64,000 nucleotides of DNA from Seongchinamella unica (GCF_004354085.1 NZ_SMSE01000002.1:868001-932000); one strand, 5' to 3'. Numbered from the stretch's first letter, positions 1-9,511 are shown. Made by a program: numbers and translations. The notes: generated by a model from the sequence alone, not told the origin.

Positions 1-959
1 TCACCCCCAAACGCAGAGGAGCCGATGTCATCGGATGACTCGCTCGCCACCTCGGCGAAATCAAGCCCGGAGGCCAGCCGGGACTGGGCATCGGCAATGC
101 GCTGCGCGAATGCCTCGTCACTTTCATCACCGCCCTGTTCGAACAGGATATGGGAAACCCTGGTCTCGGTCTGGTACTGACCATTGACGATTTCTTCCCG
201 ATAAGCGTCAACGATCGCCTGTTCTTCAACCGGGGCCCTGAAATCTTCCGACCGCAGTTCGATGTAATCCAGTTCGACGGCCTCCTCCGACAGAAACTCC
301 TCCGAATGCTCGGCATAATACGCCTCGATATCTTCAGGGCTGACCTCAATTGCACTGGCGAAACGCTCCAGCGGGATCGTCAGGTAGCGCAGATCACGCT
401 GCTCGCCCACGATTCGGGCATTCAATTCCAGTTCGGCGGGCGTGGCAAACTCGCTGCCCGCCAGGCCCGAGCGGGACTGTCCCAGGGTCATATCTTCTAC
501 CATGACCTGTTTAAAGGAGTTGGGGGTATATCCGGCCTCACCCAGTCGCGCCCGGTACATTTCCGGCGAGAACTGGCCATCCAGCTGAAACTGCTCCATG
601 GAGGCGACCACCGCGCCCACCTGGGAACCTGACACGGCCAGATCCATCTCGCTGGCTGACTGCAACAGCAGCTTGCGCTGGATCAGCGACTGCATTGCCT
701 GCTGGGAGAGTAACTGGTCGTCCAGCATGCTGGGGTCAATATTGTCGCCCATCATGGCAATCAGCTGGCGCTTCTGGTTGTCGATCGCCTGCTGCAGTTC
801 CAACGGGCTGATCTGCTCGCCATTCACCTCGGCGACGGAGCTGTTGCCACCACCCAGCAAAATGGATTCGAGCCCAAAGCCGGCAAAGGCCAGAATAATG
901 ATGCCGACGATTATCTTCGCCAGTGTTCCCTGTGAGTTTTTGCGTATGTCTTGGAGCAT
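1..959 (-). CDS. ppiD: Peptidyl-prolyl isomerase PpiD/SurA-type, 3' part outside window
   Basis: The reading frame is open from an ATG at 959 to the left edge, so about 319 N-terminal residues are present and the C-terminus is missing. The protein starts MLQDIRKNSQG and has one membrane helix at about residues 14-36, with no cleavable signal. A SurA_N-like helical region follows, and near the window edge comes the SHILFE motif that opens a parvulin domain. This matches PpiD, an inner-membrane-anchored periplasmic folding factor. Its place just downstream of hupB and lon is the usual gammaproteobacterial order. A GAGAG ribosome site precedes the ATG. Which parvulin residues are kept cannot be judged from this fragment. 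Confidence 0.9.
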   Translation of the reverse strand, partial: MLQDIRKNSQGTLAKIIVGIIILAFAGFGLESILLGGGNSSVAEVNGEQISPLELQQAIDNQKRQLIAMMGDNIDPSMLDDQLLSQQAMQSLIQRKLLLQSASEMDLAVSGSQVGAVVASMEQFQLDGQFSPEMYRARLGEAGYTPNSFKQVMVEDMTLGQSRSGLAGSEFATPAELELNARIVGEQRDLRYLTIPLERFASAIEVSPEDIEAYYAEHSEEFLSEEAVELDYIELRSEDFRAPVEEQAIVDAYREEIVNGQYQTETRVSHILFEQGGDESDEAFAQRIADAQSRLASGLDFAEVASESSDDIGSSAFGG

Positions 960-980
960 GGGTTGTTCTCTCGAATACTT

Positions 981-1012
981 AAAAAAAAAGCGCACCCTAA
1001 GTGCGCCTTTTT
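981..1012 (-). terminator. Intrinsic terminator after hupB
   Basis: A GCGCAC / GTGCGC stem (990-995 with 1001-1006) has a 5-nt loop. On the minus strand it is followed by nine T residues. It separates hupB from ppiD; the plus-strand side also has a short T run. Confidence 0.75.
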
Positions 1013-1072
1013 ATGCTTTCAAGGTCTCATCGTTGTGACAAATCGCGACAGTCGCAACGAGCTGGGAAAGCC

Positions 1073-1348
1073 TCAGGAGTTAACGGCATCCTTGAGGGCT
1101 TTACCCGCCTTGAAGCTGGGTACTTCAGAGGCAGCAATCTCGATGGTAGCGCCGGTTTGCGGATTGCGACCGGTGCGAGCGCTGCGGTGCTTGACTGAGA
1201 AGGTGCCGAAGCCAACCAGGGAAACCTGGTCGCCCTTCTTCAGTGCGTCGGTGATGCTGTCTACAACTGCGTCCAGTGCACGGCCCGCGGAGGCCTTGGG
1301 CAGATCGGCTGCGGCTGCAATTGCGTCGATGAGTTCAGTTTTGTTCAC
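1073..1348 (-). CDS. hupB: DNA-binding protein HU-beta
   Basis: A 91-residue histone-like protein of the HU/IHF family, of normal family length. It begins [11 protein letters not shown] and carries the GFGTFSV core and the RTGRNPQTG beta-arm that inserts in the DNA minor groove. HU is a dimeric nucleoid protein that bends DNA without strong sequence preference. The gene lies between lon and ppiD, as in Pseudomonas and E. coli. It has its own upstream promoter (1493-1520) and a strong downstream terminator, so it is probably a single-gene transcript. HU-beta rather than HU-alpha is chosen from this neighbourhood. Confidence 0.95.
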   Translation of the reverse strand: MNKTELIDAIAAAADLPKASAGRALDAVVDSITDALKKGDQVSLVGFGTFSVKHRSARTGRNPQTGATIEIAASEVPSFKAGKALKDAVNS

Positions 1349-1492
1349 ACTTATCCCCTTGGAATATTTGGTCGGTTTAATTGTAATCTTGTTGCCCGGG
1401 GGTGGGCTAAGAAATCGTTTGTCTCGTTCTGCCGAGATGAGGCCGTAACCCCTGATAATACTGGGTTTCAGCCCTCAGCACCGACGCACGAC

Positions 1493-1520
1493 TTTATAAC
1501 AGAGCGGGAATCCCGGTCAA
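1493..1520 (-). promoter_or_regulatory. Sigma-70 promoter for hupB
   Basis: Reading the minus strand: TTGACC (1520-1515), a 16-bp spacer, TATAAA (1498-1493). Expected transcription start is near 1486, giving a leader of about 137 nt before hupB. Confidence 0.55.
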
Positions 1521-1535
1521 CAAAGAACCCCCCCG

Positions 1536-3947
1536 TTAATGCGTATTTATGCGATTTTTTTCCTCTTCCGAGCCCTCCTTGCCCGCAGCAATGCTGCTGG
1601 CGAGGTATTCCTCGTCGCTGAGTGGCTCGGGCATGGACTCCAGGGCAATGGAAAGTACCTCGTCAATCCACTTCACCGCGCGAATATTGAGGTGTTCCTT
1701 GATGTTGTCCGGAATTTCCTTGAGGTCCCGTTCATTCTCCTTTGGAATGATGACTGTCTTGATGCCTCCCCGGCGCGCCGCCAGTAGTTTTTCCTTGAGC
1801 CCGCCGATCGGCAAGACCTCACCACGCAGGGTGATCTCACCGGTCATGGCAACATCCGCGCGAACAGGAATTTCCGTCAATACGGATACCAGCGCCGTGC
1901 ACATGGCGACACCGGCACTGGGGCCATCTTTTGGTGTGGCGCCTTCCGGCACGTGAATGTGCACATCGTGTTTCTCATGGTATTCGGCGGGTATACCCAG
2001 CATTTGCGAACGGCTGCGCACCACGGTTGTCGCTGCCTGAATCGATTCCTGCATCACGTCGCCCAACGAGCCAGTCTTCACATGACGACCCTTACCGGCA
2101 ACGGCGACAGCTTCAATCGTCAGCAATTCACCGCCCACGGACGTCCAGGCAAGGCCAGTGACCTGGCCGATCTTGTTCTCTTCCTCGGCAATGCCGTAGT
2201 TGTACTTGCGCACGCCCAACAGGTCGCTGAGCATTTCAGGAGTGACCGTGGTACCGCTTTCGGCCTCCTCGAGGGTAATCGCCTTGACCATTTTCCTGCA
2301 GACCTTGGCGATTTCCCTTTCCAGGGAACGCACTCCAGCCTCGCGGGTGTAGTAGCGAATGATGTCCGTGACCGCTTCCGCTGAAATGGTCAGCTCGTCC
2401 TTTTTCAGCCCGTTCAGCTTCACCTGCTTGGGAATCAGGTAGCGCTCGGCGATATTCAGCTTTTCGTCCTCGGTGTAACCGGGAATGCGGATGACTTCCA
2501 TCCGGTCCAGCAGTGGGCCGGGAATGTTCATGGTGTTTGAGGTGCAGACAAACATCACGTCCGAGAGGTCGTAATCTACCTCCAGATAGTGATCATTGAA
2601 CGCGTGGTTCTGTTCCGGGTCCAGCACTTCCAGCATCGCCGACGCCGGATCCCCGCGGTGGTCCATACCCATCTTGTCGATTTCGTCGAGCAGGAACAGG
2701 GGGTTTTTGACCCCGGCCTTGGCCATTTTTTGCAGCAGCTTGCCGGGCATGGAGCCGATGTAGGTACGACGGTGACCGCGGATTTCCGCCTCGTCACGAA
2801 CGCCACCCAGGGCCATGCGCACAAACTTGCGATTGGTCGAGCGGGCGATGGATTCGCCCAGCGAGGTCTTGCCGACACCGGGAGGCCCCACCAGGCAAAG
2901 CACCGGGCCCTTGACCTTGCGAACGCGCTTCTGCACCGCCAGGTACTCGACAATGCGGTCTTTGACTTCATCCAGGCCGTAGTGATCCTCGTCGAGGATA
3001 CGTGTGGCACGCTTGAGATCGTGCTTGACCTTGCTCCGCTTTGCCCAGGGGACACTCACCATCCAGTCAATGTAACTGCGTACCACTGAAGCCTCAGCAG
3101 ACATGGGAGACATCATCTTGAGCTTGCCCAGCTCCGCCTCCGCCTTCTCCCGGGCCTCTTCGGGCATCTTGGCCTCATCGATCCGCGCTTGCAGTTCGTC
3201 CAGTTCGTTTGGCGCCTCATCCATCTCGCCAAGTTCTTTCTGGATAGCCTTCATCTGCTCGTTGAGATAATACTCCCGCTGGCTCTTCTCCATCTGCTTC
3301 TTGACCCGGCCACGGATGCGCTTCTCGACCTGGAACAGGTCAATCTCGGCCTCCATCAGCCCCATCAGGTGCTCCAGACGGGCGCGAATACCGGAGATTT
3401 CAAGGATTCGCTGCTTTTCCTCCAGGTCTACGCTCATATGTGCAGCGATGGTGTCCGCCAGGCGGCCGGGCTCATCAATGCCGGTGAGGGACGTCAGCAC
3501 CTCGGCGGGTACCTTCTTGCTCAGGTTGACGTATTTTTCAAACTGGCTGTTCGTGGAGCGCAGCAGCCCTTCCACCTCGTCTTCGGGAATTTCGTCACTG
3601 ATGATCTCCCGCACACTGGCCACGGCAAACTCGCCCTCGTCGTCCACGCTGTCAATCGCCGCACGGAAGCCCCCTTCCACCAGCACCTTGATGGTACCGT
3701 CGGGGAGTTTCAACAGCTGCAGGATATTGGAGACTGTCCCCACCTGGTAAATGTCATCGGCGCCGGGATTGTCGTCGGCGGCATTGCGCTGGGCGACCAA
3801 CAGCACCTGCTTGTCATTAGCCATGGCGTCCTCGAGTGCCTCGATGGACTTCTCACGACCGACGAACAGCGGCAATACCATGTGGGGATAAACCACCACA
3901 TCGCGCAGCGGCAGCAGGGGAAGTTCGATAACAGAGGATGAACCCAT
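1536..3947 (-). CDS. lon: ATP-dependent protease Lon
   Basis: An 803-residue Lon A-type protease. It has an N-terminal substrate-binding LON domain (about 1-205), a coiled linker, an AAA+ module with Walker A GPPGVGKT at 354-361 and Walker B LLDEIDKM, and a C-terminal peptidase domain. The catalytic serine lies in PKDGPSAG and the catalytic lysine in GGLKEKLLAA. Lon is a soluble hexamer that degrades misfolded and regulatory proteins. It follows clpX in the same direction, with 128 bp between them. A heat-shock-type promoter stands in that gap, so lon can be induced separately. Confidence 0.98.
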   Translation of the reverse strand: MGSSSVIELPLLPLRDVVVYPHMVLPLFVGREKSIEALEDAMANDKQVLLVAQRNAADDNPGADDIYQVGTVSNILQLLKLPDGTIKVLVEGGFRAAIDSVDDEGEFAVASVREIISDEIPEDEVEGLLRSTNSQFEKYVNLSKKVPAEVLTSLTGIDEPGRLADTIAAHMSVDLEEKQRILEISGIRARLEHLMGLMEAEIDLFQVEKRIRGRVKKQMEKSQREYYLNEQMKAIQKELGEMDEAPNELDELQARIDEAKMPEEAREKAEAELGKLKMMSPMSAEASVVRSYIDWMVSVPWAKRSKVKHDLKRATRILDEDHYGLDEVKDRIVEYLAVQKRVRKVKGPVLCLVGPPGVGKTSLGESIARSTNRKFVRMALGGVRDEAEIRGHRRTYIGSMPGKLLQKMAKAGVKNPLFLLDEIDKMGMDHRGDPASAMLEVLDPEQNHAFNDHYLEVDYDLSDVMFVCTSNTMNIPGPLLDRMEVIRIPGYTEDEKLNIAERYLIPKQVKLNGLKKDELTISAEAVTDIIRYYTREAGVRSLEREIAKVCRKMVKAITLEEAESGTTVTPEMLSDLLGVRKYNYGIAEEENKIGQVTGLAWTSVGGELLTIEAVAVAGKGRHVKTGSLGDVMQESIQAATTVVRSRSQMLGIPAEYHEKHDVHIHVPEGATPKDGPSAGVAMCTALVSVLTEIPVRADVAMTGEITLRGEVLPIGGLKEKLLAARRGGIKTVIIPKENERDLKEIPDNIKEHLNIRAVKWIDEVLSIALESMPEPLSDEEYLASSIAAGKEGSEEEKNRINTH

Positions 3948-3990
3948 AATAATCTCCGGGTTGGGCGGGAATAGAGTGTCGTACCTCGAT

Positions 3991-4018
3991 TAATGGGGGC
4001 AGAAACCGAGATTACAAC
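3991..4018 (-). promoter_or_regulatory. Candidate sigma-32 promoter for lon
   Basis: The minus strand shows GTTGTAA (4018-4012), a 13-bp spacer and CCCCATTA (3998-3991). This is close to the RpoH consensus CTTGAAA-N12-14-CCCCATnT. It lies about 45 bp upstream of the lon start, as expected for a heat-shock protease. Confidence 0.55.
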
Positions 4019-4047
4019 CGCCAGGGGTATGCCCCGGCAGGTCAACC

Positions 4048-4066
4048 GCCCGGCAGGTAGCCGGGC
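4048..4066 (-). terminator. GC-rich hairpin between clpX and lon
   Basis: GCCCGGC / GCCGGGC (4048-4054 with 4060-4066), 5-nt loop, just after the clpX stop. No T run follows, so it may be a weak or factor-aided terminator or a processing stem. Confidence 0.35.
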
Positions 4067-4075
4067 GCCGCCTCA

Positions 4076-5368
4076 CTATTCTTCAGTTGACGCCGCGCGT
4101 GCTGTCGGTTCGTGGTTCTGGTAGACCAGCAGGGGTTCGGAATCCCCGCGGATCACAGACTCATCGATGACAACCTTGCTGACATCATCCCGCGATGGAA
4201 TGTTGTACATGGAATCCAGCAGAACGCCCTCGAGAATGGAGCGCAGGCCCCGCGCGCCGGTTTTGCGCTCCATGGCTTTTTCGGCCACCGCACGCAAACC
4301 GTCCTCGCGGAAATCAACCTCCACGTCCTCCATCTCAAACAGCTTACTGTACTGCTTGGTGAGGGAGTTCTTGGGTTCCGTGAGAATTTTGACCAGCGCG
4401 TCGACGTCAAGTTCCTCCAGGGTTGCAATCACCGGCAGGCGACCGACAAATTCTGGAATCAGGCCGTACTGCACCAGGTCATCGGGCTCCAGTTCGAACA
4501 GCAATTCACCCACATTACTGGTCTCGTCCTTGGTCTTCACCTCGGCATTGAAACCTATACCGCCCTTTTCCGAGCGATTGCGGATGACCTTGTCGAGGCC
4601 GGCAAAGGCACCGCCGCAAATGAACAGAATATTGGAGGTGTCCACCTGCAGGAACTCCTGCTGGGGGTGCTTGCGTCCACCCTGGGGGGGAACCGAAGCC
4701 ACCGTCCCTTCAATCAGTTTGAGCAGTGCCTGCTGCACCCCCTCTCCGGAGACATCCCGGGTGATGGAGGGGTTGTCGGATTTACGCGAAATCTTGTCGA
4801 TTTCATCGATGTAGACGATACCCACCTGGGCCTTTTCAACATCGTAATCGCATTTCTGCAACAGCTTCTGGATGATATTTTCCACGTCTTCGCCCACGTA
4901 ACCGGCCTCGGTGAGGGTGGTCGCGTCGGCGATCGTGAAAGGTACGTCCAGCAACCGGGCCAGCGTCTCCGCCAGCAGGGTCTTGCCGGAACCGGTGGGG
5001 CCGACCAGCAGGATATTACTCTTGCCGAGTTCGACATCCTCGCCGCGGCTCTGGCCATGGCGCAAGCGCTTGTAGTGATTGTACACGGCAACAGAGAGCA
5101 CCTTTTTGGCACGCTGCTGACCAATCACGTACTCATCGAGAATAGCCTTGATTTCCTGGGGCACCGGCAAGTGGTCCTGGGAAGACTCGCCGTTGGACTC
5201 CTGTACTTCTTCGCGGATGATGTCGTTGCACAAATCGACACATTCATCACAGATAAACACCGAGGGACCGGCGATGAGTTTGCGCACTTCATGCTGGCTT
5301 TTGCCGCAGAAGGAGCAGTACAACAGCTTGCCGCCGTCGTCGCCGGAATTGGTGGTTTCGTCACTCAT
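4076..5368 (-). CDS. clpX: ClpX, ATPase subunit of the ClpXP protease
   Basis: A 430-residue AAA+ unfoldase. The N-terminal zinc-binding domain has Cys18, Cys21, Cys40 and Cys43 (CSFCGKS...CDEC). It is followed by Walker A GPTGSGKT at about 120-127, Walker B YIDEIDK, and the IGF-type loop (EKGGIGFN) that docks on ClpP. ClpX unfolds tagged substrates, such as SsrA-tagged chains, and threads them into ClpP. The gene is 111 bp downstream of clpP on the same strand. Length and motifs match the family without anomalies. Confidence 0.98.
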   Translation of the reverse strand: MSDETTNSGDDGGKLLYCSFCGKSQHEVRKLIAGPSVFICDECVDLCNDIIREEVQESNGESSQDHLPVPQEIKAILDEYVIGQQRAKKVLSVAVYNHYKRLRHGQSRGEDVELGKSNILLVGPTGSGKTLLAETLARLLDVPFTIADATTLTEAGYVGEDVENIIQKLLQKCDYDVEKAQVGIVYIDEIDKISRKSDNPSITRDVSGEGVQQALLKLIEGTVASVPPQGGRKHPQQEFLQVDTSNILFICGGAFAGLDKVIRNRSEKGGIGFNAEVKTKDETSNVGELLFELEPDDLVQYGLIPEFVGRLPVIATLEELDVDALVKILTEPKNSLTKQYSKLFEMEDVEVDFREDGLRAVAEKAMERKTGARGLRSILEGVLLDSMYNIPSRDDVSKVVIDESVIRGDSEPLLVYQNHEPTARAASTEE

Positions 5369-5479
5369 TAAGCCGCCCTACGCGAAAATAGCTGAATTTG
5401 CATCGTCTTAGCCCCTAAGATGATGTTTTTTCCGGTGTTTTGCAAGCCCCCGAGGGGGCCAAAAGCAGGTTATGCTGGC

Positions 5480-6121
5480 CTACTCGCCAGCACTCCCCCT
5501 GCGCGTCACAACTTCGTCCACCAAACCGTAGCCCTTGCTTTCCTCGGCATTCATGAACCGGTCCCGTTCGGTATCGCGCTCGATAACCTCCAGGGGCTGT
5601 CCGGTGTGCTCGGCCATCAGCTCGTTGAGCTTCTTGCGAATGATGAGGATCTCCCTGGCGTGGATCTCGATATCGGTCGCCTGGCCCTGGGCACCGCCCG
5701 AGGGCTGGTGGATCATGGTACGGGCATTGGGAAGGCAGTAGCGCTTGCCCTTGGCGCCGCCACAGAGCAGGAAAGCCCCCATGGAAGCGGCCTGGCCAAC
5801 GCACATGGTGCTGACATCGGGCTTGATGAACTGCATGGTGTCGTAAATTGACAGGCCCGCGGTGACGCTGCCACCGGGAGAGTTGATGTAGAGATGGATG
5901 TCCTTGTCGGGATTCTCGGACTCCAGAAACAGCATCTGGGCGACGATCAGGTTGGCCATGTGGTCCTCGACCGGGCCGACCATGAAGATCACCCGCTCTT
6001 TCAGCAGTCGGGAGTAAATATCGTAAGAGCGTTCTCCGCGGGAGGTCTGCTCCACCACCATGGGTACCAGCCCCAGGTTGTCGATCGATTGAGAATTGCG
6101 CCCGTCTGGCTGAAATGGCAT
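5480..6121 (-). CDS. clpP: ClpP, proteolytic subunit
   Basis: A 213-residue serine peptidase with the full catalytic triad: Ser113 (GQAASMGAF), His138 (TMIHQPSGG) and Asp187 (ERDTERDRF). The numbering is offset by two from the E. coli precursor. A short N-terminal propeptide is expected to be removed by self-cleavage. It forms the tetradecameric chamber that works with ClpX, encoded next downstream. A GC-rich hairpin separates it from tig, and an AT-rich stretch (6131-6150) just upstream of the ATG probably holds its promoter. Confidence 0.98.
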   Translation of the reverse strand: MPFQPDGRNSQSIDNLGLVPMVVEQTSRGERSYDIYSRLLKERVIFMVGPVEDHMANLIVAQMLFLESENPDKDIHLYINSPGGSVTAGLSIYDTMQFIKPDVSTMCVGQAASMGAFLLCGGAKGKRYCLPNARTMIHQPSGGAQGQATDIEIHAREILIIRKKLNELMAEHTGQPLEVIERDTERDRFMNAEESKGYGLVDEVVTRRGSAGE

Positions 6122-6152
6122 AGCGTACCGTCCCTATATAGTGATTATGCAG

Positions 6153-6178
6153 ATAAAGGGCGGCGCTCAGGCGCCGCC
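6153..6178 (-). terminator. Terminator or attenuator between tig and clpP
   Basis: An 8-bp perfect stem GGCGGCGC / GCGCCGCC (6159-6166 with 6171-6178) with a 4-nt loop. CTTTATCT follows on the minus strand. The short U-rich tail suggests partial termination after tig. Confidence 0.6.
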
Positions 6179-6194
6179 TCGCGGAGAGACGCTA

Positions 6195-7520
6195 TCAGGC
6201 TTCGTCCTGGGCTGCAGGGGCAATCGCCTCCTGATAGCTGCACTCCTTCTCGGTTATCTTGGCACTCTCGAGGAGTTTTTCAACCACCTGATCCTCAAGA
6301 ACCTTGGATTCAACTGAGGCAAGCTGTTCCTGGTTGGAGTAGTACCAGTTGATCACCTCTTCCGGCTCCTGGTAAGTGGACGCCATTTCCTCAATGGTTT
6401 CACGTACCTTCTCCGGGTCAGCCTTCAGTTCCAGCTTGGCGATCAGCTCCGACAGCACCAGTCCCAACTTGACCCGCTTCTCGGCATTCTCGGTGAACAT
6501 ATCGTCTGGCAGCAGGGACTTGAGATCCATGTTCTGGGCGCCTGCACCGCCGAACTGCTGGAACATCTGGTTGCGCAGGGCGTCCACTTCCTGGGCGACC
6601 AGGGCACGGGGAATTTCGACGGTTCCGTGGGCGGCGATCACAGCGTCCATGACCTGCTGCTTCACTTTACCCTCGACAGCATTTTTCAGCTCGCGAGTCA
6701 TGTTCTCCGCCACTTCCTTGCGGAACTGCTCTTCTCCGCCCTCTTCCACGCCATACTGGGCGAACAGCTCTTCGTTGAGCTCGGCAGGGACCATTTCCTC
6801 CACCTTGTTCAGGGTGACCTTGAACTCTACGGCGGCACCTTTGAGGTCCTCGTTGTGGTAGTCCTCAGGGAAACTCAGTTCCAGGGTCTTTTCCTCACCG
6901 GCTTTCATGCCGACAATGCCGTCCTCGAATCCGGGAATCATACGACCGGAACCCAGTTCGAGCTCGGACCCTTCGGCGCTGCCGCCCTCAAAGGCTTCCC
7001 CGTCCCTGGTGCCGACATAATCGATAACGACCTTGTCGCCCTCCGCGGCTGCGCGCTCCGTCTCCTGCCAGCTGCCCTGCTGCTTGCGGAACACTTCAAT
7101 GATGTTGTCCACGTCCTCGTCGGTCACTTCAGCGACCGGCTTCTCGACCTCGAAGTCCTTCATCTCGGCGACCTCAACCTCCGGGAACACCTCGAAGGTG
7201 GCGACATACTCCAGATCCTTGCCGGCATCCAGGGACTTGGGCTCGATGCTGGGCTGGCCAGCGGGACGTAACTGTTCCTGAACCACGGCTTCCTGGAAGG
7301 ACTGGCTCATGACTTCACCAAGAACTTCCTGACGCACGCCCGCGCCAAAGCGCTGACGCATGACTTTCATTGGCACCTTGCCGGGACGGAAGCCAGGCAT
7401 ACGTACATCCTTGGCAGCCTTTTTCAGGCGCTCGTCAACCGCACCGTCTATGCGGGCAGCGGGTACACCCACGGTCAAACGACGCTCCAGTCCAGAAGTC
7501 GTCTCAATAGAAACCTGCAT
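6195..7520 (-). CDS. tig: Trigger factor, ribosome-associated chaperone and PPIase
   Basis: A 441-residue protein with three parts. The N-terminal ribosome-binding domain carries the GFRPGKVP signature (about 43-50) that contacts L23. An FKBP-type PPIase domain follows (about 165-250, with DYVGTRDG and MIPGFEDGIVGMKAGEEK). The C-terminal part is a long helical chaperone region. It meets nascent chains at the ribosome exit tunnel. It starts the tig-clpP-clpX-lon series that runs down the minus strand. The acidic C-terminal tail is normal for the family. Confidence 0.97.
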   Translation of the reverse strand: MQVSIETTSGLERRLTVGVPAARIDGAVDERLKKAAKDVRMPGFRPGKVPMKVMRQRFGAGVRQEVLGEVMSQSFQEAVVQEQLRPAGQPSIEPKSLDAGKDLEYVATFEVFPEVEVAEMKDFEVEKPVAEVTDEDVDNIIEVFRKQQGSWQETERAAAEGDKVVIDYVGTRDGEAFEGGSAEGSELELGSGRMIPGFEDGIVGMKAGEEKTLELSFPEDYHNEDLKGAAVEFKVTLNKVEEMVPAELNEELFAQYGVEEGGEEQFRKEVAENMTRELKNAVEGKVKQQVMDAVIAAHGTVEIPRALVAQEVDALRNQMFQQFGGAGAQNMDLKSLLPDDMFTENAEKRVKLGLVLSELIAKLELKADPEKVRETIEEMASTYQEPEEVINWYYSNQEQLASVESKVLEDQVVEKLLESAKITEKECSYQEAIAPAAQDEA

Positions 7521-8029
7521 GGTTTATCCTCAATCTTTAACCAGATCTAGAGTACCTTTGGCACTCTGTTGTAAATACAGCCGCCGGTTATTTCACCGCG
7601 ACTGCGCAATTTTTGATTGACCCGCTCACGGGAACCGCCAACTACTGGCCGCCCTCACCTGCCCTGGCGGGTGCGACCACGGCTGTGTTCCGCGCCAGCA
7701 CCAACAATTAGCCCCTTTAAATCAATATGTTAACTGCACCTGCAGCGACCACCAGGGTGACAATTCGAGTCCTTCGAAGCCACCTGACTGGCAGCCAGGC
7801 CAGATTCAGGCGCAACCGGGGCGAAGTTAATTAAAGGCGCGGAATTATACCTAGAAAAGCGTCATAGTAAAGGGAGTCGTGGCAGGCATGCACAGGAGAG
7901 CCGGACGGCGCGATAAGTGCGCCCGGCGCGTGCATCAACCCAGCGGGGTCGGATTACCCCGGGGGAAATGCCCCCGCAGAGTGCGAGGGAACATTTCGAG
8001 GGTGCTAGCGATTGAACAAAGTCTTGCGG
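7521..8029. other. 509-bp intergenic region upstream of tig
   Basis: It holds the tig promoter (7844-7871) and a leader of about 310 nt. It also holds a GC-rich hairpin, CGGGGG / CCCCCG, near 7956-7975 that may end the minus-strand gene at 8030. No convincing ORF or RNA gene was seen. Confidence 0.5.
7844..7871 (-). promoter_or_regulatory. Candidate sigma-70 promoter for tig
   Basis: Minus strand: TTTACT (7871-7866), 16-bp spacer, perfect TATAAT (7849-7844). The -35 is weak. It is the only clear -10 in the gap before tig. Confidence 0.45.
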
Positions 8030-8584
8030 CTATGTATTGGGACAAGCGTTCATGGTCACCGTTGCCCCAGGAGGAATCTGCGTACCGACGTCTGCATCGG
8101 TCACTACCTGCACCTCCGGGGGACAGTTCAGTCGATAACCGAGGACTTCGAGGGTGGCCGAAGCGCACTGGTTCTCCAGTGTTCCACCACCTATGCCACT
8201 ACGCTGGTCATGGAAGAGCTCCTGCCCGCCGGCACAGAGGCTACTCTCAGTGGGCACGACTGCGGTGGTCGTGGCAGTGGCGTTGTCCACACCCAGCCCC
8301 GTTAACGCCAGGCCTCCGCCGAGGAGCGTCACGCTCAGCACCTTCTGGGTCATGCCTTTCTGCTGCAGAAAGCGCAAAGCGATGACCGCCATCAAAAGAC
8401 CGAGGGCAATCATCGCCGAGGTCCCCATTGCCGGGACCGCGGCGACCGCGCCAGGGGCTGCGCCGGGGGGGCCCAGGATAACGCCTGTACTTCCCCCTGC
8501 GTGGGCTACCGTGGAAAAGACCGAGGCCAGAGAGGCCAGGGAAACCAGAAATACCGATTGCCTGAATTTTGGGTACGATGCCAT
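8030..8584 (-). CDS. Probable midcut-by-XrtH (exosortase H substrate) protein
   Basis: A 184-residue exported protein. A signal peptide ends near VAHAGGST (about 29-30). After a Gly/Pro/Ala-rich linker comes PAMGTSAMIALGLLMAV followed by ALRFLQQKG (about 51-77): a Pro-led motif, a hydrophobic helix and a basic end. This is the architecture of IPTL-CTERM/PEP-CTERM sorting signals, but it sits in the middle, with about 105 residues after it, including four Cys. That layout matches the family I know as midcut-by-XrtH, in which exosortase H is thought to cut at an internal signal. An AAGGAT ribosome site precedes the ATG. No exosortase gene is in the window. Family membership is recognised by pattern only. 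Confidence 0.6.
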   Translation of the reverse strand: MASYPKFRQSVFLVSLASLASVFSTVAHAGGSTGVILGPPGAAPGAVAAVPAMGTSAMIALGLLMAVIALRFLQQKGMTQKVLSVTLLGGGLALTGLGVDNATATTTAVVPTESSLCAGGQELFHDQRSGIGGGTLENQCASATLEVLGYRLNCPPEVQVVTDADVGTQIPPGATVTMNACPNT

Positions 8585-8677
8585 ACTGATATCCTTGTTA
8601 TTGTTACAGATTCTGTCACAGCATTTTTACGACATCGATATCCTAATCCACTAAATCCGGATAAACAAGGGGGACAT

Positions 8678-9511
8678 TTGGAGCAGGTCGCCACCATCGA
8701 GGAGCCCCTGATCTCGATCTACGTGTTTACCGCCATCGTGTATGCGGTACTGATCGTCGCTGAATCCCTATTACCCCGCCGGGACCCGGGAAATACACTC
8801 ATCTGGCGCTGGACCAACAACTTCAGTATCGGCATCCTGAGCTGGTATCTCAGCGCCGTCGTCGGTACCTGGATGCTGATCTGGGCAACTCAGGCAGACC
8901 TGTTATCGAACTACCGGCTGAGCGACTATTTCGGCAACAGGCCAGTACAGGGATTTCTCGCCCTGCTGGTCATCAGCCAGCTGGTCAGCTACTGGTTCCA
9001 CCGGGCCTTCCACCGCTTTTCCTGGTTGTGGCCGCTGCACGCGGTTCACCATGCCGATACGGAATTCGATGTTTCCACCTCCTACCGCCACCACCCCCTG
9101 GAACCCCTGGTCAGCCTGCCGGTCATGGTGCCGATCGTTTTACTACTGGGGGTCAATGCGGAGAGCGCCTTCTCCTACCGCTTGTTTGCCGTCGCCGCCA
9201 CGCTTTTCAGCCACAGCAATATTCGCATCCATCAATCCCTGGAGAGACCGTTGCGACGGGTGTTTCTCACCCCGGACTTCCACCGGATTCACCACTGCTC
9301 GGAGCAACAATACACAGACAGTAATTTTGGCAGCCTTGTGCCCTGGTTCGACTACCTGTTCGGCACCGCGCGCCATCGCCCCGCTGAAGACCAGCCCCAC
9401 ATGGAACTCGGGCTTGAGTACTTGCGAGAACCACGGGAGTGTCGCCTGGACCGGCAATTACTGATGCCCCTGAGCGTGCCCAGGGCGATTAACCAGCATC
9501 AGGAGCCTTGA
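8678..9511 (+). CDS. Sterol desaturase / fatty acid hydroxylase family membrane protein
   Basis: A 277-residue integral membrane di-iron enzyme of the fatty acid hydroxylase superfamily. The His clusters are visible in order: FHRAFH, HAVHH, SYRHHP and FHRIHHC. These ligate the two irons and support oxygen-dependent hydroxylation or desaturation of a lipid. Several membrane helices lie in the first 130 residues. The start chosen is TTG at 8678, behind an AAGGGGG ribosome site. The longer in-frame ATG at 8501 would overlap the divergent gene and add an unlikely basic segment. The actual lipid substrate cannot be read from the sequence. Confidence 0.8.
   Translation: MEQVATIEEPLISIYVFTAIVYAVLIVAESLLPRRDPGNTLIWRWTNNFSIGILSWYLSAVVGTWMLIWATQADLLSNYRLSDYFGNRPVQGFLALLVISQLVSYWFHRAFHRFSWLWPLHAVHHADTEFDVSTSYRHHPLEPLVSLPVMVPIVLLLGVNAESAFSYRLFAVAATLFSHSNIRIHQSLERPLRRVFLTPDFHRIHHCSEQQYTDSNFGSLVPWFDYLFGTARHRPAEDQPHMELGLEYLREPRECRLDRQLLMPLSVPRAINQHQEP

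Noticed and set aside
4112-5371. A 419-codon plus-strand open frame over clpX
   Set aside because: Antisense shadow of clpX, whose zinc and Walker motifs are all on the minus strand.
7600-7860. A possible tRNA or small RNA upstream of tig
   Set aside because: A GTTCGA-like fragment (ATTCGAG) appears near 7765, but no acceptor or anticodon stems fold around it.
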